NCBI GenBank assembly: GCA_016721945.1
Contig: JADKHC010000012.1
Span: 81,683 to 145,682, forward strand
Direction: 5' to 3'
DNA length: 64,000 nucleotides
Source of the DNA: Verrucomicrobiota bacterium
GTDB taxonomy: Bacteria > Verrucomicrobiota > Verrucomicrobiia > Opitutales > Opitutaceae
Shown: positions 9,311 to 19,453 of the stretch, one piece after another
Numbering within the stretch: position 1 is the stretch's first letter
Layout: each line of letters begins with the position of its first letter
Made by a program: the position numbers and the translations under genes
Notes under the pieces: generated by a model
The model's database searches: none
Told to the model about the DNA's origin: nothing
The model's input: the letters and a program-made list of their open reading frames with translations, nothing else

Positions 9311-11113
9311 ATGATATTAGCATCACAACCATTGCTAGCGGCGGCCACGACCGCTGGCCCAACTCTAGGCGGCCTCGACTGGCTCGCTATCTGTGGCTAT
9401 TTCGCCGTCCTATTCTGCGTAGGCTGGTGGGTAGTCAGTAAAAGCAAAAAAACGGCGGACGATTACTTCCTGGCCGGCCGAAATCTCGGCTGGTGGGTGA
9501 TCGGCGCTTCGATTTTTGCATCGAACATCGGCTCTGAACACATCGTCGGTCTCGCCGGTTCCGGTGCCAAAGACGGCGTGGCCATGGCTCACTACGAATT
9601 GCACGCCTGGTGCTTGCTCGTGCTGGCCTGGGTCTTCGTGCCGTTCTACATGCGCTCCCGGGTGTTCACGATGCCGGAGTTCCTTGAACGCCGCTTCTGT
9701 GGAAAGTCCCGCCAGGTTCTGACCTGGGTGTCGCTCGTCACCTTCGTCGTTTCGAAGATCGCGGTCGGCATTTTTGCCGGTGGCATTGTGTTCGCCACAC
9801 TGCTCCCCGAGATCAGTATCAAGTTGGGTGGAATCGTCATCGACAGCTTCTGGATTGGCTCGGTTTCCGTCGTATTGTTGACCGGTCTCTATACCACGCT
9901 CGGCGGCATGCGCGCCGTGGCTTACAACGACGCCGTTCAGGTAGTCGTTCTTATCGGTGGTTCGGCTTTGTTGACTTTCTACGGTTTGCACAAGCTCGGC
10001 GGTTGGGACGAACTTCGCGCCGTCTGCGGCTCCGACATGTTTAATCTCTGGAAGCCGATCGTCCCCGCTGGTCAGATCGCTACGTGGGCACCGGTCAAAG
10101 AGGTCAACGAAGCCGGTGCGATTGTGAAGCAAGCTTGGTATTTCAACACCAACTTCCCCTGGCTTGGCATGGCGATCTGCGCGCCGGTCATCGGCCTCTG
10201 GTACTGGTGTACCGATCAGTACATCGTGCAGCGCGCGCTCGGCGCTCCGAATGAAACGATCGCCCGTCAGGGTTCGATCTTCGCGGCGTTCCTGAAGCTC
10301 TTCCCGGTTTATCTCTTCATCATTCCTGGTTTGATTTTCTTCGCGCTGACCAAGTCCGGTAAGCTCCCGGAAATGCCTGAAGGCTCGGATCCGCAAGGTG
10401 CGTTTCCGCTCTTGGTGAAATACCTGTTGCCCGCCGGTCTGCGCGGCATCGTGGTCGCCGGTCTTTTGTCGGCATTGATGGGTTCGCTCGCCGGTGTGTT
10501 CAACGCCTGCTCGACGCTCTTCACGGTGGACATTTACCAGAAGTACAATCCGAACGCCTCCCAGGAAAAACTGGTCAGCGTCGGTCGCACCGCGACAGTT
10601 GTCATGGTGGTCATCGCTCTTGCCTGGATCCCAGTCGTCAAAGGTGCTGAAGGTCTCTACGGTTACCTGCAATCGGTTCAGGGTTACCTCGCGCCACCCG
10701 TATTCGTGGTCTTCTTCTTCGGCGTTTTCTGGAAACGCCTGAATGCCCAAGGTTGTCTCTGGGCGATGATTGTTGGTTTCGTGGTCGGCCTTTTCCGTAT
10801 GCTTGTGGACACGCCTGTCACGCTTTCGCATGGCAAGTTCCACTATGCTGAAGGCTCGTTCCTCTGGATTGTGAGCAACATCAACTTCCAGTACTTCAGC
10901 ATCCTGATCACGATCATCTCGGCCATCGTCATGGTGGCGGTCAGCTATGCCTCGAAGCCGCCGGATGATGCCCATATCAGCGGTCTCACCTTCGCTACTG
11001 CGAGCGAGGCTGACAAAGCCAAGACCGCCGCAAGTTGGACGGCTAAGGACGTGATCTTCTCCTGCGTCGTCATGGCGTTCATCGTTGGTGCCTACCTGTA
11101 TTTCACAGGCTGA
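9311..11113 (+). CDS. Sodium:solute symporter (SSS family), probable L-arabinose transporter
   Basis: This 600-residue inner-membrane protein has about 14 hydrophobic segments. It begins with the SSS/SGLT pattern: a first helix, then SKSKKTADDYFLAGRNLGWW and GASIFASNIGSEHIVGL, which carries sodium-site residues. It closes the arabinose operon and is followed by an intrinsic terminator, so sodium-coupled uptake of L-arabinose is the most economical role. The substrate is inferred from context; related SSS proteins carry glucose, galactose or myo-inositol. Confidence 0.9.
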   Translation: MILASQPLLAAATTAGPTLGGLDWLAICGYFAVLFCVGWWVVSKSKKTADDYFLAGRNLGWWVIGASIFASNIGSEHIVGLAGSGAKDGVAMAHYELHAWCLLVLAWVFVPFYMRSRVFTMPEFLERRFCGKSRQVLTWVSLVTFVVSKIAVGIFAGGIVFATLLPEISIKLGGIVIDSFWIGSVSVVLLTGLYTTLGGMRAVAYNDAVQVVVLIGGSALLTFYGLHKLGGWDELRAVCGSDMFNLWKPIVPAGQIATWAPVKEVNEAGAIVKQAWYFNTNFPWLGMAICAPVIGLWYWCTDQYIVQRALGAPNETIARQGSIFAAFLKLFPVYLFIIPGLIFFALTKSGKLPEMPEGSDPQGAFPLLVKYLLPAGLRGIVVAGLLSALMGSLAGVFNACSTLFTVDIYQKYNPNASQEKLVSVGRTATVVMVVIALAWIPVVKGAEGLYGYLQSVQGYLAPPVFVVFFFGVFWKRLNAQGCLWAMIVGFVVGLFRMLVDTPVTLSHGKFHYAEGSFLWIVSNINFQYFSILITIISAIVMVAVSYASKPPDDAHISGLTFATASEADKAKTAASWTAKDVIFSCVVMAFIVGAYLYFTG

Positions 11114-11140
11114 TACTGACTTTTGTTAGCAGGTTCTTTT

Positions 11141-11174
11141 ATCCCGCCCACGGTAACGTCGGCGGGATTTTTTT
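11141..11174 (+). terminator. Rho-independent terminator of the arabinose operon
   Basis: The stem ATCCCGCC/GGCGGGAT has a 12-base loop and is followed by a run of seven T residues. It starts 27 bp past the symporter stop codon. Confidence 0.9.
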
Positions 11175-11255
11175 GGCCAGACCGCAGCGAGCCACCGCCA
11201 ACGCATGAGTCGATTTATCAAAAGTGAAGATATAGCCGCATCTCAGCAGAATATT

Positions 11256-11401
11256 TCACGCAAAGGCGCGAAGGCGCAAAGAAGGAACGCGGACAGAGAA
11301 TTCTCTATTCCGGATCACGGACCCAATTTATGAGAAGCCTAACGGCATTGCCTGCCGCCACCGCAATCCTCCTCACTTTGCGGCTTAGCGCCTTTGCGTG
11401 A
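11256..11401. repeat. Inverted-repeat element with CACGCAAAGGCGC ends
   Basis: TCACGCAAAGGCGC and the following 12 bases on the left match the complement of 11376-11401 at 24 of 26 positions. The interior of about 95 bp contains no reading frame. With the terminator at 11141-11174 it fills the gap between the symporter and the next gene. Confidence 0.75.
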
Positions 11402-11456
11402 GCCTTTGTCTTGTAGAATTTACCTACCGAACGGCTACAGCATTACCGAAATTGCC

Positions 11457-11903
11457 TTAGCTCGGGGACTGCTGCTCGATCGAGACGACTTTGCCGTCCT
11501 GAAAGACGACGCGCATGTATTCTTCCCTGCGCTCACTATACATGTCTACGTGAACTGGTTCGTAATAAACACGCCAGGAGCGTGAGCGGTGATCGAAAAA
11601 GCCGTGACGCCGATAGCCTGCTAAGTGCGTGCCTTCATATTCGGTGCGGTACGAGTTGTAGATCCAGGTAAGGCTATGGCCCTTGGTTGTCGTGGTTTCC
11701 TTGATGCCATCCGGCCGTCCGAAAGCGATGTAGACCATGTCCTGCGTGTCGCCGACTTTGACAGAACTGCGTTTGATCCGCTCCTGGGTTTGTGAATCGA
11801 GAGAGTTGAAGAGCGCAGATTTTTCCTCGATGCGACTATTGACGGTGCTGCAGCCGGTCAGCACCGCGAGGAGGCAAAGGAGCGGAAGCAGGAGGAGTTT
11901 CAT
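11457..11903 (-). CDS. Small outer-membrane-type lipoprotein, SmpA/OmlA-like
   Basis: The 148-residue protein has a lipoprotein signal with lipobox LTGC at residues 15-18. About 30 residues later comes VKVGDTQDMVYIAFGRPD, which resembles the core of the SmpA/OmlA (BamE-like) fold. The C-terminal half is rich in Tyr and Arg and matches nothing I recognise. It stands alone. A structural envelope role is plausible but inferred. Confidence 0.65.
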   Translation of the reverse strand: MKLLLLPLLCLLAVLTGCSTVNSRIEEKSALFNSLDSQTQERIKRSSVKVGDTQDMVYIAFGRPDGIKETTTTKGHSLTWIYNSYRTEYEGTHLAGYRRHGFFDHRSRSWRVYYEPVHVDMYSERREEYMRVVFQDGKVVSIEQQSPS

Positions 11904-12503
11904 ACAAAGATTAGACGTTATAAAGTTAGCGGAGTTCCAAGGGTAAGCATGAGGAGGTTACCTGAGCGAGATGTAGCAAACAGCGCTGGACTAGGAATGG
12001 CAGACCTTCCGGCGGGAGGCCAAGCCGGAACATGCTGCAAGAAACCGCTGGTGAACGGGTTTGGGCTCGAAAGTGAACCACCCCGGCAAGCTACAAGCAT
12101 TGAAGGAGTGGGCTTCATGCCGCGTTGCGCGCCTTACGATGGAGGGCCGACGCCCTCGTCGGCCATGCGCGGTGAGTGCACCGCGCCTCCAATCAAGCTT
12201 CAATGCCTCTCACGTCGATGAACCCTTCTCCGAAAAATCTGTGTTAATCGGTGTTCATCTGTGGCCACCACCTTCATCGTTCCGGATAAGCATACAATGG
12301 GTCCGCAGATTGCGCAGAGAGTCGCAGATTCTAAAGCTAACCACGGACGCCGCAAATATACGCTGATGCCCGCCACCGTTTTCTCAGTTCCCTCCTGTTC
12401 AAAATAACTGCCGATCCATCTCACAGGAGGAAGCGGAGGTAACGGAGCTCCGACTCAGGGCACGTCACTTCATCTGTGTTTTCACGTCGTGAGAATTGCT
12501 CGG
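11904..12503. other. Gene-free 600-bp interval with repeat fragments
   Basis: No convincing coding frame. It holds a GGCCGACG/CGTCGGCC hairpin at 12145-12164, a degenerate tandem (ATCTGTGTTAATCGGTGTTC) at about 12237-12265, and a TIR-like end (CTTCATCGTTCCGGATAAGC) near 12271-12290 resembling the element ends at 62463 and 62668. It separates convergently decaying repeats rather than genes. Confidence 0.6.
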
Positions 12504-14501
12504 TCAGAGCTTCACTTTGCGCAGGCGCAGGGCGTTGGAAACGACACTGATCGAACTCAGGCTCATCGCGACACCGGCGACCATTGGGTTGAGCGTCCAT
12601 CCAAAAACTGGATACAGCGCGCCAGCTGCAATCGGAATGCCCAGCGAGTTGTAGACGAAAGCGAGGAAGAGATTTTGTTTGATGTTCGCGAGCGTGGCGC
12701 GACTCAGATGCACCGCTTTCACGATTCCACGCAGATCGCCTTTCACAAGTACGAGGCCGGCACTGGCGATGGCGGCATCGGTGCCGGTGCCCATGGCGAT
12801 GCTGACTTCGGCGGCGGCTAGAGCGGGAGCGTCATTGATGCCGTCGCCTGCGAAAACGACGCGGCGGCCTTTGTCGCGTTGCTCGCGCACGAGCTCTTGT
12901 TTCAGTGCCGGAGTTACGCCAGCGTGGTAACCATCGAGCCGAAGTTCGGCGGCGATCTGGGCGGCGATCGCCTTGCTGTCACCGGTCACCATGATGATCT
13001 TGAAACCGAGACGATGCAGTTCGGCGATGGCAGCGGCTGTGGTGGGTTTGAGTGGATCGGCAAGTGAGATCGTGCCTGCGTAGCGACCGTCGATCTGCAC
13101 GCCCACGAGCGTGGAGCTTTCAAAAGGAACGTTGGTGTTGGGCGCGCGGCCGACCTCGATGCGCTGGCCGTTGATCACAGCGCTGACGCCCAGACCAGGC
13201 TGGGCCATGAAATTGCTGGCGGGCGCGAGTGTGAGCTGGCGCGAAACAGCTTCGGCTACGATGGCGCGCGCGAGTGGGTGCTCGCTGGCGTTTTCAGCCG
13301 AGGCAGCGAGTGCGAGCAATGCGTCGGGCGTGAGTCCATCGGCGGCGGGCTGGATGGCGACCACACTTGGTTTGCCTCCGGTGAGCGTGCCGGTTTTGTC
13401 GATAAGGAGTGTATTGGCGTGGGCGAGACGTTCCAGGGCTCCGGCGTCACGCACGAGTACACCGGCTTGAGCGCCGCGTCCGATGCCGGTGACGAGCGAA
13501 ACCGGCGTGGCGAGACCGAGCGCGCAAGGGCAGGCAATGATCAGCACGGCGACAGCGTTGACGAGTGCGTGGATGAGCGCGGGCTCGGGTCCGAGCCAGA
13601 ACCATAGTCCAAAGGTAAGTGCGGCGATGGACCCGACGATCGGGACGAACCAATTCGAGACGCGGTCGGCGAGCCGTTGCACCGGCGCTTCGCTCTCCTG
13701 GGCTTCTTCGACGAGCCGGATGATCTGAGCGAGCAGCGTGTCGCGCCCAACTCGCTCCGCACGCAGGAGGAGCGTGCCGTTGGCGTTGAGTGTGCCGCCG
13801 CTCAGAGTGTCGCCAGCGATTTTGGCGATGGGCATTGATTCGCCCGTGAGCATGGATTCATCGACGTTGCTGGCGCCCTCGGTTACGCGGCCATCGACCG
13901 GTATATTTTCACCGGGTCGTACGCGCAGCAGGTCGCCGACGTGGACTTGGTCGAGCGGCACGTCTTCTTCGCGACCGTCGACGACGCGGTGAGCGGTAGG
14001 CGGAGCGAGATCCATGAGTGCGCGGATCGCGGCGTCGGTGCGGGCGTGAGCCCGTTGTTCGAGAATCTGGCCGAGCAGGACGATCGTGGTGATGACGGCG
14101 GCGGCCTCGAAATAGAGCGGGAGCCCGTGAGCGCCATGTGTTGTGGCGGTGGCAAGTGTTTCAGGAAAGAGGAGCGCTGCGGTGCTGTAGAAATACGCCG
14201 CACCGGTGCCGGTGACGGTGAGCGTGAACATGTTGGTGTCACGTTCGCGGATAGATTTCCACCAGCGTCCGATGAAGAACCAGCCGCACCAAAAAAACAC
14301 CGGCGTGGTCAGCGCGCATTGCAGCCAGCCGGAGACACGGGCGCTCGGCAGGTGGTCGCGGATGCCCGGGACCATTTCGCCCATGGCGAGCACCATCACC
14401 GGCAAGCTGAGCGCGAGCGCGAGCCAGAGCCGTGGACGAAGCACCCGCTCATGCGGCAGGCCCATGTAAACCGGTTCAGTGGAGGCGGAAGGCTGCGTCA
14501 T
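12504..14501 (-). CDS. copA: Copper-translocating P-type ATPase
   Basis: The 665-residue P1B-type ATPase exports Cu(I) (or Ag) across the inner membrane. Visible motifs in order are TGES near residue 218 (actuator), [11 protein letters not shown] near 322 (transmembrane metal site), DKTGTLTGG with the phosphorylated Asp near 366, an HP dipeptide (SEHPLARA), and GDGINDAP near 549. About eight membrane helices are predicted. Unusually it lacks the N-terminal CxxC metal-binding domains common in CopA and starts almost directly at the first membrane helices. No metallochaperone or CueR gene adjoins it; metal efflux genes lie 11 kb away. Confidence 0.9.
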   Translation of the reverse strand: MTQPSASTEPVYMGLPHERVLRPRLWLALALSLPVMVLAMGEMVPGIRDHLPSARVSGWLQCALTTPVFFWCGWFFIGRWWKSIRERDTNMFTLTVTGTGAAYFYSTAALLFPETLATATTHGAHGLPLYFEAAAVITTIVLLGQILEQRAHARTDAAIRALMDLAPPTAHRVVDGREEDVPLDQVHVGDLLRVRPGENIPVDGRVTEGASNVDESMLTGESMPIAKIAGDTLSGGTLNANGTLLLRAERVGRDTLLAQIIRLVEEAQESEAPVQRLADRVSNWFVPIVGSIAALTFGLWFWLGPEPALIHALVNAVAVLIIACPCALGLATPVSLVTGIGRGAQAGVLVRDAGALERLAHANTLLIDKTGTLTGGKPSVVAIQPAADGLTPDALLALAASAENASEHPLARAIVAEAVSRQLTLAPASNFMAQPGLGVSAVINGQRIEVGRAPNTNVPFESSTLVGVQIDGRYAGTISLADPLKPTTAAAIAELHRLGFKIIMVTGDSKAIAAQIAAELRLDGYHAGVTPALKQELVREQRDKGRRVVFAGDGINDAPALAAAEVSIAMGTGTDAAIASAGLVLVKGDLRGIVKAVHLSRATLANIKQNLFLAFVYNSLGIPIAAGALYPVFGWTLNPMVAGVAMSLSSISVVSNALRLRKVKL

Positions 14502-14681
14502 GATGACCAGAGTATGCAGACGGGTTCGACGTCATGCAACCAGCGGTGTATCAGGTTTGCAGGCGGCGAAGTTGACCCTTCATCGGAAATACCGAACGGG
14601 GTGGCGCTCGTTCGGCTCCATTCCGTTTGCCACGTATCCGTGTTTCATTTCTGCTCCGCACAACCAATTACGCGCGAGCCC

Positions 14682-14804
14682 ATGCCCATTCCCCAGTCGA
14701 TCCTCGACCGCATCGATCTCTTTGACCGCAACGAAGACGACTACACGTCGCCCGATTACAAGGAAGCGCGCCTTCGCCAATCAACAGCTTCAAGTTTGGT
14801 CTAA
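14682..14804 (+). pseudogene. N-terminal remnant of an Eco57I/type IIG-like restriction gene
   Basis: A 40-codon frame begins PQSILDRIDLFDRNEDDYTS and continues PDYKEARLRQ. This resembles the first residues of Eco57I-like or fused restriction-methyltransferases, where the Arg-rich end is normally followed by a conserved EFIDPFF-type block. Here the resemblance stops after LRQ and the frame closes five bases before the intact restriction gene. I read it as a truncated relic, or an alternative leader, but 40 residues are too few for certainty. Confidence 0.45.
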
Positions 14805-14809
14805 AAACA

Positions 14810-17791
14810 ATGTCTCCTCCCGCTTCTGCAGTCCTGACTCTTTCCCGTGATGAAATGCGGGCGCGGGCGCTTGCCTTCACGAAACGTTTTCAAGGCCACC
14901 AGCGCGAGGAATCTGAGGCCAAGACGTTCCTTGATCAGTTTTTTGAAATCTTCGGCCGGGATCGCCACGCTGTAGATGCCATTCACGAATATCGGGTGGA
15001 ACGTCCCGAACGTGGCGAAGGCCGGATCGATCTGCTCTGGCCCGGCAAGTTACTGGTAGAAATGAAATCCACAGGCCGCGACCTTTCGATGGAGAAAGGC
15101 GGCGCGGCGTACCAAGCTTTTGAATACCTGCCGCACCTCGATGCCGAGTTGCAACCCCGCTGGGTGCTCGTCTCGGACTTTGCTCACTTTGTACTCTACG
15201 ACCGCGGCGAAGAAGTCCACGAATACCTAAAGGGATTCGAACCAGCTCGCACCGGCAAGCGCGCTCCAATCGCGGCCGTCTTTTCCCTCGAAGAACTTCC
15301 TCAGAAACTCCGCCACTTTGCCTTCATTCGCGATGAAGAGCAGGCACTCTTCCAGGTTCAACCCGAGATTAATCAAAAGGCTGTCGCCTTACTCGGTAAG
15401 CTTCACGATGCGCTCAAGCACGACGGTTACACCGGCCATCAGCTCGAACGCCTACTGGTCCGGATACTCTTCTGTCTTTTTGCCGAAGACACCGACATCT
15501 TCGCATGGAATACATTCACTCGCTTTGTCGAACGATCCAACAAGGACGGCCGGAACCTTGGCGAACGTCTCGGTAAACTTTTTCAGATTCTCGATACGCC
15601 AGAAGTTTCGCGTTCTCCACACCTCACGAGCGACTATGCGCCTTTCCGGTACGTCAACGGCGGACTCTTCGCTGAGCGCCTTGATCTCGCCGACACCACT
15701 GCCGACCATCGTTCCGCGCTCCTCGCCTGTTGCCGCTTCGACTGGTCTCGCATCTCGCCCAGTATTTTCGGCTCACTGTTTCAGGGCGTCATGGAGCCGG
15801 TCGAGCGCCGTGCCAAAGGAGCGCATTATACGTCCGAGGAAAATATCCGGCGTGTCATCGATCCGCTTTTTATCGACGATCTGCACGCTGAGTTTTCACG
15901 TTTACGGTCCAGCCAGCCTTTACGAGGTGCCGAGTCTCCCGCGCCAATTTCCCGACGAGGCAAAATGGCACGGTCACCACTCGAAGACTTTCACGATCGC
16001 CTGGCTGCGCTTCGTTTCCTCGATCCAGCCTGCGGCTGCGGTAACTTCCTCGTCGTTGCCTATCGAGAGCTTCGTGCACTCGAGCTCGATGTGCTAAAAG
16101 CAATCTATGGTGACCAGCTCACGCTCGGTCTGGAAATCGGCGACCTTGCCCGGATCAATGTGGACCAATTTTACGGGATCGAGCTCGAGGAATTTCCTGC
16201 ACTCATTGCAGAGACTGCACTTTGGCTAACCGATCACCAGGTTAACCTCTCCTTCTCAAAAGCATTCGGCAAACTCTATACCCGAATTCCGCTCAAGAAG
16301 AGCCCAACCATTGTCCACGGCAATGCGCTCCGCCTCGATTGGAAAGCAATCTTGCCGCCGGAAAAATGCAGCTACGTCCTCGGCAATCCGCCGTTCATCG
16401 GAAAGCATTACCAAAGTCCTGATCAAAAATCCGACATGGCAGTTGTCTTCGGTGACTTCGCCAACACAGGCGACATCGATTACGTTGTCTCTTGGTTCGT
16501 CAAAGCCGCTGTATATACGAAGAACACCTCCATCCGTTGCGCCTTCGTTGCCACCAACAGCATTACTCAAGGCGAACAGGTCCCCATCGCTTGGGGTCTC
16601 TTACTGCAAAAGCACAGAATCAAGATTCATTTCGCTCACCGCACATTCGTATGGGCCAATGAAGCGAGCGGCAAAGCCCATGTTCACGTTGTGATTATCG
16701 GTTTCGGCCACACAGATGTTTCCGTGAAACGGCTCTTCGATTACGAGGACGATGGTCGTCAAAACGAGAGTAAAGGGACTTTGCCCATCGGACCCTATCT
16801 GACTCCTGGCTCAGAAACGTTCGTCACCAAACGGCGGATACCGCTGAGCGATGTCCCGGATATGCGCTGCGGCAACAAACCAAGCGATGGCGGCCATTTC
16901 ATTTTCACCGATGTCGAGCGTGCCGAGTTCCTCAACCTTGAACCAGGCGCAAAAAAACTTTTCCGCCGTTTCACTGGCTCCGAGGAATTCATCAATGGCG
17001 GGATGCGGTGGTGTTTGTGGTTGAAAGATGTGGCCCCGCATGAATTACGCGCCCTGCCGGAAGTGATGAAGCGGGTCGAGGCCGTGCGTGATTTCCGAAA
17101 AGCCAGCAGCGCCAAACCCACGCGCGAAGCGGCGCAGCGACCTACTGAGTTTTTCTATATTTCACAGCCCGATGCCGAGTTCATTGCCATCCCGGAGGTC
17201 TCCTCTGAACGGCGGGTATACATTCCAATTGGTTACCTGCGTCCTGAAACCATCCCCAGCAACAAAATTTACATCGTAGCCGCTCCGAGTCTGTTCGTCT
17301 TTGGCGGTCTCTCCTCGGCCATGCACATGGCCTGGGTGAGGCAAGTGGGTGGACGACTTGAGAGCCGCTTCCAGTATTCTGGCAGCATGGTCTACAACAC
17401 TTTCCCCTGGCCCGAGCCAGACGCGAAGCAACGCGTGGCCGTAGAAAAAGCCGCGCAAGCCGTGCTCGACGCACGTACTCCACGTCTGGAGGAAGGCTCC
17501 AGCCTCGCCGACCTCTACGACCCGCTCACGATGCCAGCCGAACTAGTAAAGGCCCACAAAGCGCTCGATCACGCGGTCGACAAATGTTACCGCCCCGCGT
17601 CTTTCACCAGCGAACGCGAACGTGTTGAATTTCTTTTTGGCCTCTACGAAAAACTCGCATCGCCCCTCGCTCTGACCGCCAAAACCAAGACCAAGCGCCA
17701 ACCGAAGAAATCCGCCGTCGGCTACACCCAGGCCGAAGTTGACGCCGCCCACCATTATTCCGTGCAGGAAGAACCAACGAAAACAGAATAA
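14810..17791 (+). CDS. MmeI-like type IIL restriction endonuclease/adenine methyltransferase
   Basis: This 993-residue single-chain restriction-modification enzyme has an N-terminal PD-(D/E)XK nuclease with Asp74, nine residues, then Glu84-x-Lys86, the same spacing as in MmeI. A helical spacer follows. The N6-adenine methyltransferase has motif I DPACGCGNF near residue 405 and motif IV NPPF near 525. The remaining C-terminal part of about 400 residues fits a target-recognition domain. Such proteins cut DNA about 20 bp from an asymmetric site and methylate one strand. No separate R, S or helicase genes are present, so it is probably a stand-alone system. BREX PglX was considered and rejected for lack of brx neighbours. 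Confidence 0.87.
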   Translation: MSPPASAVLTLSRDEMRARALAFTKRFQGHQREESEAKTFLDQFFEIFGRDRHAVDAIHEYRVERPERGEGRIDLLWPGKLLVEMKSTGRDLSMEKGGAAYQAFEYLPHLDAELQPRWVLVSDFAHFVLYDRGEEVHEYLKGFEPARTGKRAPIAAVFSLEELPQKLRHFAFIRDEEQALFQVQPEINQKAVALLGKLHDALKHDGYTGHQLERLLVRILFCLFAEDTDIFAWNTFTRFVERSNKDGRNLGERLGKLFQILDTPEVSRSPHLTSDYAPFRYVNGGLFAERLDLADTTADHRSALLACCRFDWSRISPSIFGSLFQGVMEPVERRAKGAHYTSEENIRRVIDPLFIDDLHAEFSRLRSSQPLRGAESPAPISRRGKMARSPLEDFHDRLAALRFLDPACGCGNFLVVAYRELRALELDVLKAIYGDQLTLGLEIGDLARINVDQFYGIELEEFPALIAETALWLTDHQVNLSFSKAFGKLYTRIPLKKSPTIVHGNALRLDWKAILPPEKCSYVLGNPPFIGKHYQSPDQKSDMAVVFGDFANTGDIDYVVSWFVKAAVYTKNTSIRCAFVATNSITQGEQVPIAWGLLLQKHRIKIHFAHRTFVWANEASGKAHVHVVIIGFGHTDVSVKRLFDYEDDGRQNESKGTLPIGPYLTPGSETFVTKRRIPLSDVPDMRCGNKPSDGGHFIFTDVERAEFLNLEPGAKKLFRRFTGSEEFINGGMRWCLWLKDVAPHELRALPEVMKRVEAVRDFRKASSAKPTREAAQRPTEFFYISQPDAEFIAIPEVSSERRVYIPIGYLRPETIPSNKIYIVAAPSLFVFGGLSSAMHMAWVRQVGGRLESRFQYSGSMVYNTFPWPEPDAKQRVAVEKAAQAVLDARTPRLEEGSSLADLYDPLTMPAELVKAHKALDHAVDKCYRPASFTSERERVEFLFGLYEKLASPLALTAKTKTKRQPKKSAVGYTQAEVDAAHHYSVQEEPTKTE

Positions 17792-17816
17792 TGCACTGCC
17801 GCCCAAAGAATGATTG

Positions 17817-17903
17817 AGGTAGGGATGGACCGCCGGGCCGTCCGTTTGTGCGTGTGCTACTCGTCTGCAACGTTGCGGACGACCCGGCGGGTCGTCCCTA
17901 CCT
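17817..17903. repeat. GTAGGGA-type hairpin repeat
   Basis: AGGTAGGGATGGACCGCC on the left and GGCGGGTCGTCCCTACCTT on the right form an imperfect inverted repeat of about 28 bp arms. Related arms occur at 32588-32656 and, as a half-site, at about 40829. It sits between convergent genes and could act as a bidirectional transcript end. Confidence 0.7.
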
Positions 17904-17923
17904 TTATGTGGTCCGTTCTATGC

Positions 17924-19417
17924 CTACGGGCTTTGGTTTTTGCCGTTGTGGCAATCGGAGCAGGTGAGGTCGTCGGGGAGTACGTCGGGGTGTTTGAAGG
18001 GCTGGCCTTCGGGTGCGAGTTTGGTGAGTTCGGCACCGGTGCCTTGCGCGAGAATGGTGTGGCAGGTGTTGCAATCGCTGGCGGCGATTTTCTTGCCGGG
18101 TTTGCCGACGGCTTCGTGCTGGTTGTCGTGGCAACGGAAACAGCCTAACCAGTCTTTGTGGCCAATGTGCTCGGGATACTTGCTCCAGTCCGCTTTCATA
18201 AACGGGAAAAAGTTCTCGTTGTAGATCGTGGTAACCGTGGTGATCGCCTGGGTGGCGGCGGGACTGTTGCCATATTGTTTGCGCAGGCCGGATTCGATGG
18301 CGGCGGCGGCCTCGGCTTCGTTGGCGTAGGCTTTGGTTAGGAGATCGACGATGGTTCGTTTTGCGGCGGGCAGCTTGGCGTCGATCTTTCCGAGGTAGAG
18401 CGCCTGATCGACGGCTTCGTTGGGCGATTTGTAGCGGTGGGCGGGGCGGTTGTGGCAGTCGAGGCAGTCCATCGTGCGGATTTTGGCTGCGTCGGGTTCA
18501 GCTTTGAAATCGGGGGTTTTGAAAACGGTGGCGGTACCGTCGGGATTACTCACACGGATCCACGGGATATTTTGGCGCTGGTCGTCTTCGGCGTAGTATT
18601 CGACGCGGTGTTCTTTGCTGGTGTGCCAGTGGATGCCGCCGACGAGGCCGTGCTGCGAATCGCCGCCGCCGACGTGGAGAAGCAGGCGCACGGTGAAGGT
18701 TTTGCCGTCTTCGCCGGCGAGCGTGTGGTGGTAGGTGCGTTCGAGGTTGCCAGAGAAGCGTTGCGGCCAGTGGCATTTTTCGCAGGTGTCCTGGGCGGGG
18801 CGCAGATTAGTTACAGGGGCTGGTATTGGTTTTTTGTACTTGCCGCTGATAACTCCCCAGAGCTGGTGGGCGCCGTTGAGTTTGGATTGCAGGTAGTAAC
18901 CGGCGCCGCTACCGACGTGACATTCGACGCAGGCGACGCGGGCGTGCAGGCCATTTTGGTAAGCGACAAACTCGGGTTTCATCACCTCGTGGCAGACTTT
19001 GCCGCAGAATTCGACGGTCTCGGTGATGTGGTAGGTTTGGAAGCTACCCATCGCCGAGAAGAGCAGAAATGTCATCGTACCGAGCGCGAACCAGATGAGG
19101 CGTTTGCGGTCGCGGGGGTTTTCCAGATCGATGGAAAGTTGGGGTGTGGGCGCGTCGGGGTCACGTTTTTGCTGGCGGCGACTGAGCCAGGCACCGAAGA
19201 GGAGTAAACCAAGGCCCAGGAACAAAAAAGCCGGCGCGACAACGTAGGACAGGATGCCAACGTAGGGATTACTGTGTTCGCCCGCGAAAAGATCGAAGGC
19301 GAAGAGTAGCAGGAACGAGAAAAAACTGCCGATTGCGATGACCGTACCCGTCAGACTGATCCAATTGCGCCAGATGGAGCGCCTGAGCGGGATCGGAGCG
19401 GGAGTATTGTCGGCCAT
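17924..19417 (-). CDS. NapC/NirT-type multiheme quinol cytochrome, ImcH-like
   Basis: The 497-residue inner-membrane cytochrome has three N-terminal membrane helices (about residues 20-45, 55-80 and 110-130). A large periplasmic part follows with seven heme sites: one CX3CH (CGKVCH) and six CXXCH (CVECH, CEKCH, CLDCH, CFRCH, CNTCH, CSDCH). The first heme with its nearby Met is the NapC/NrfH-type quinol-oxidising arrangement. Three helices and seven hemes recall ImcH of Geobacter. It is last in a five-gene run and would pass electrons from (or to) the quinone pool to the periplasmic cytochromes encoded upstream. Confidence 0.87.
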   Translation of the reverse strand: MADNTPAPIPLRRSIWRNWISLTGTVIAIGSFFSFLLLFAFDLFAGEHSNPYVGILSYVVAPAFLFLGLGLLLFGAWLSRRQQKRDPDAPTPQLSIDLENPRDRKRLIWFALGTMTFLLFSAMGSFQTYHITETVEFCGKVCHEVMKPEFVAYQNGLHARVACVECHVGSGAGYYLQSKLNGAHQLWGVISGKYKKPIPAPVTNLRPAQDTCEKCHWPQRFSGNLERTYHHTLAGEDGKTFTVRLLLHVGGGDSQHGLVGGIHWHTSKEHRVEYYAEDDQRQNIPWIRVSNPDGTATVFKTPDFKAEPDAAKIRTMDCLDCHNRPAHRYKSPNEAVDQALYLGKIDAKLPAAKRTIVDLLTKAYANEAEAAAAIESGLRKQYGNSPAATQAITTVTTIYNENFFPFMKADWSKYPEHIGHKDWLGCFRCHDNQHEAVGKPGKKIAASDCNTCHTILAQGTGAELTKLAPEGQPFKHPDVLPDDLTCSDCHNGKNQSP

Positions 19418-19453
19418 GGCGTTTTTAAGTGATAAGTTTTAAGCGGTGGGTGA

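Noticed and set aside
9410..10975. 521-codon frame on the strand opposite the symporter
   Set aside because: It is the shadow of the symporter gene; the product is low-complexity and rich in Glu, Asp, Arg and His, with no family motif.
14810..17791. BREX PglX methyltransferase
   Set aside because: The protein carries its own PD-(D/E)XK nuclease with MmeI spacing, and no brxA, brxB, brxC, pglZ or brxL gene is near.
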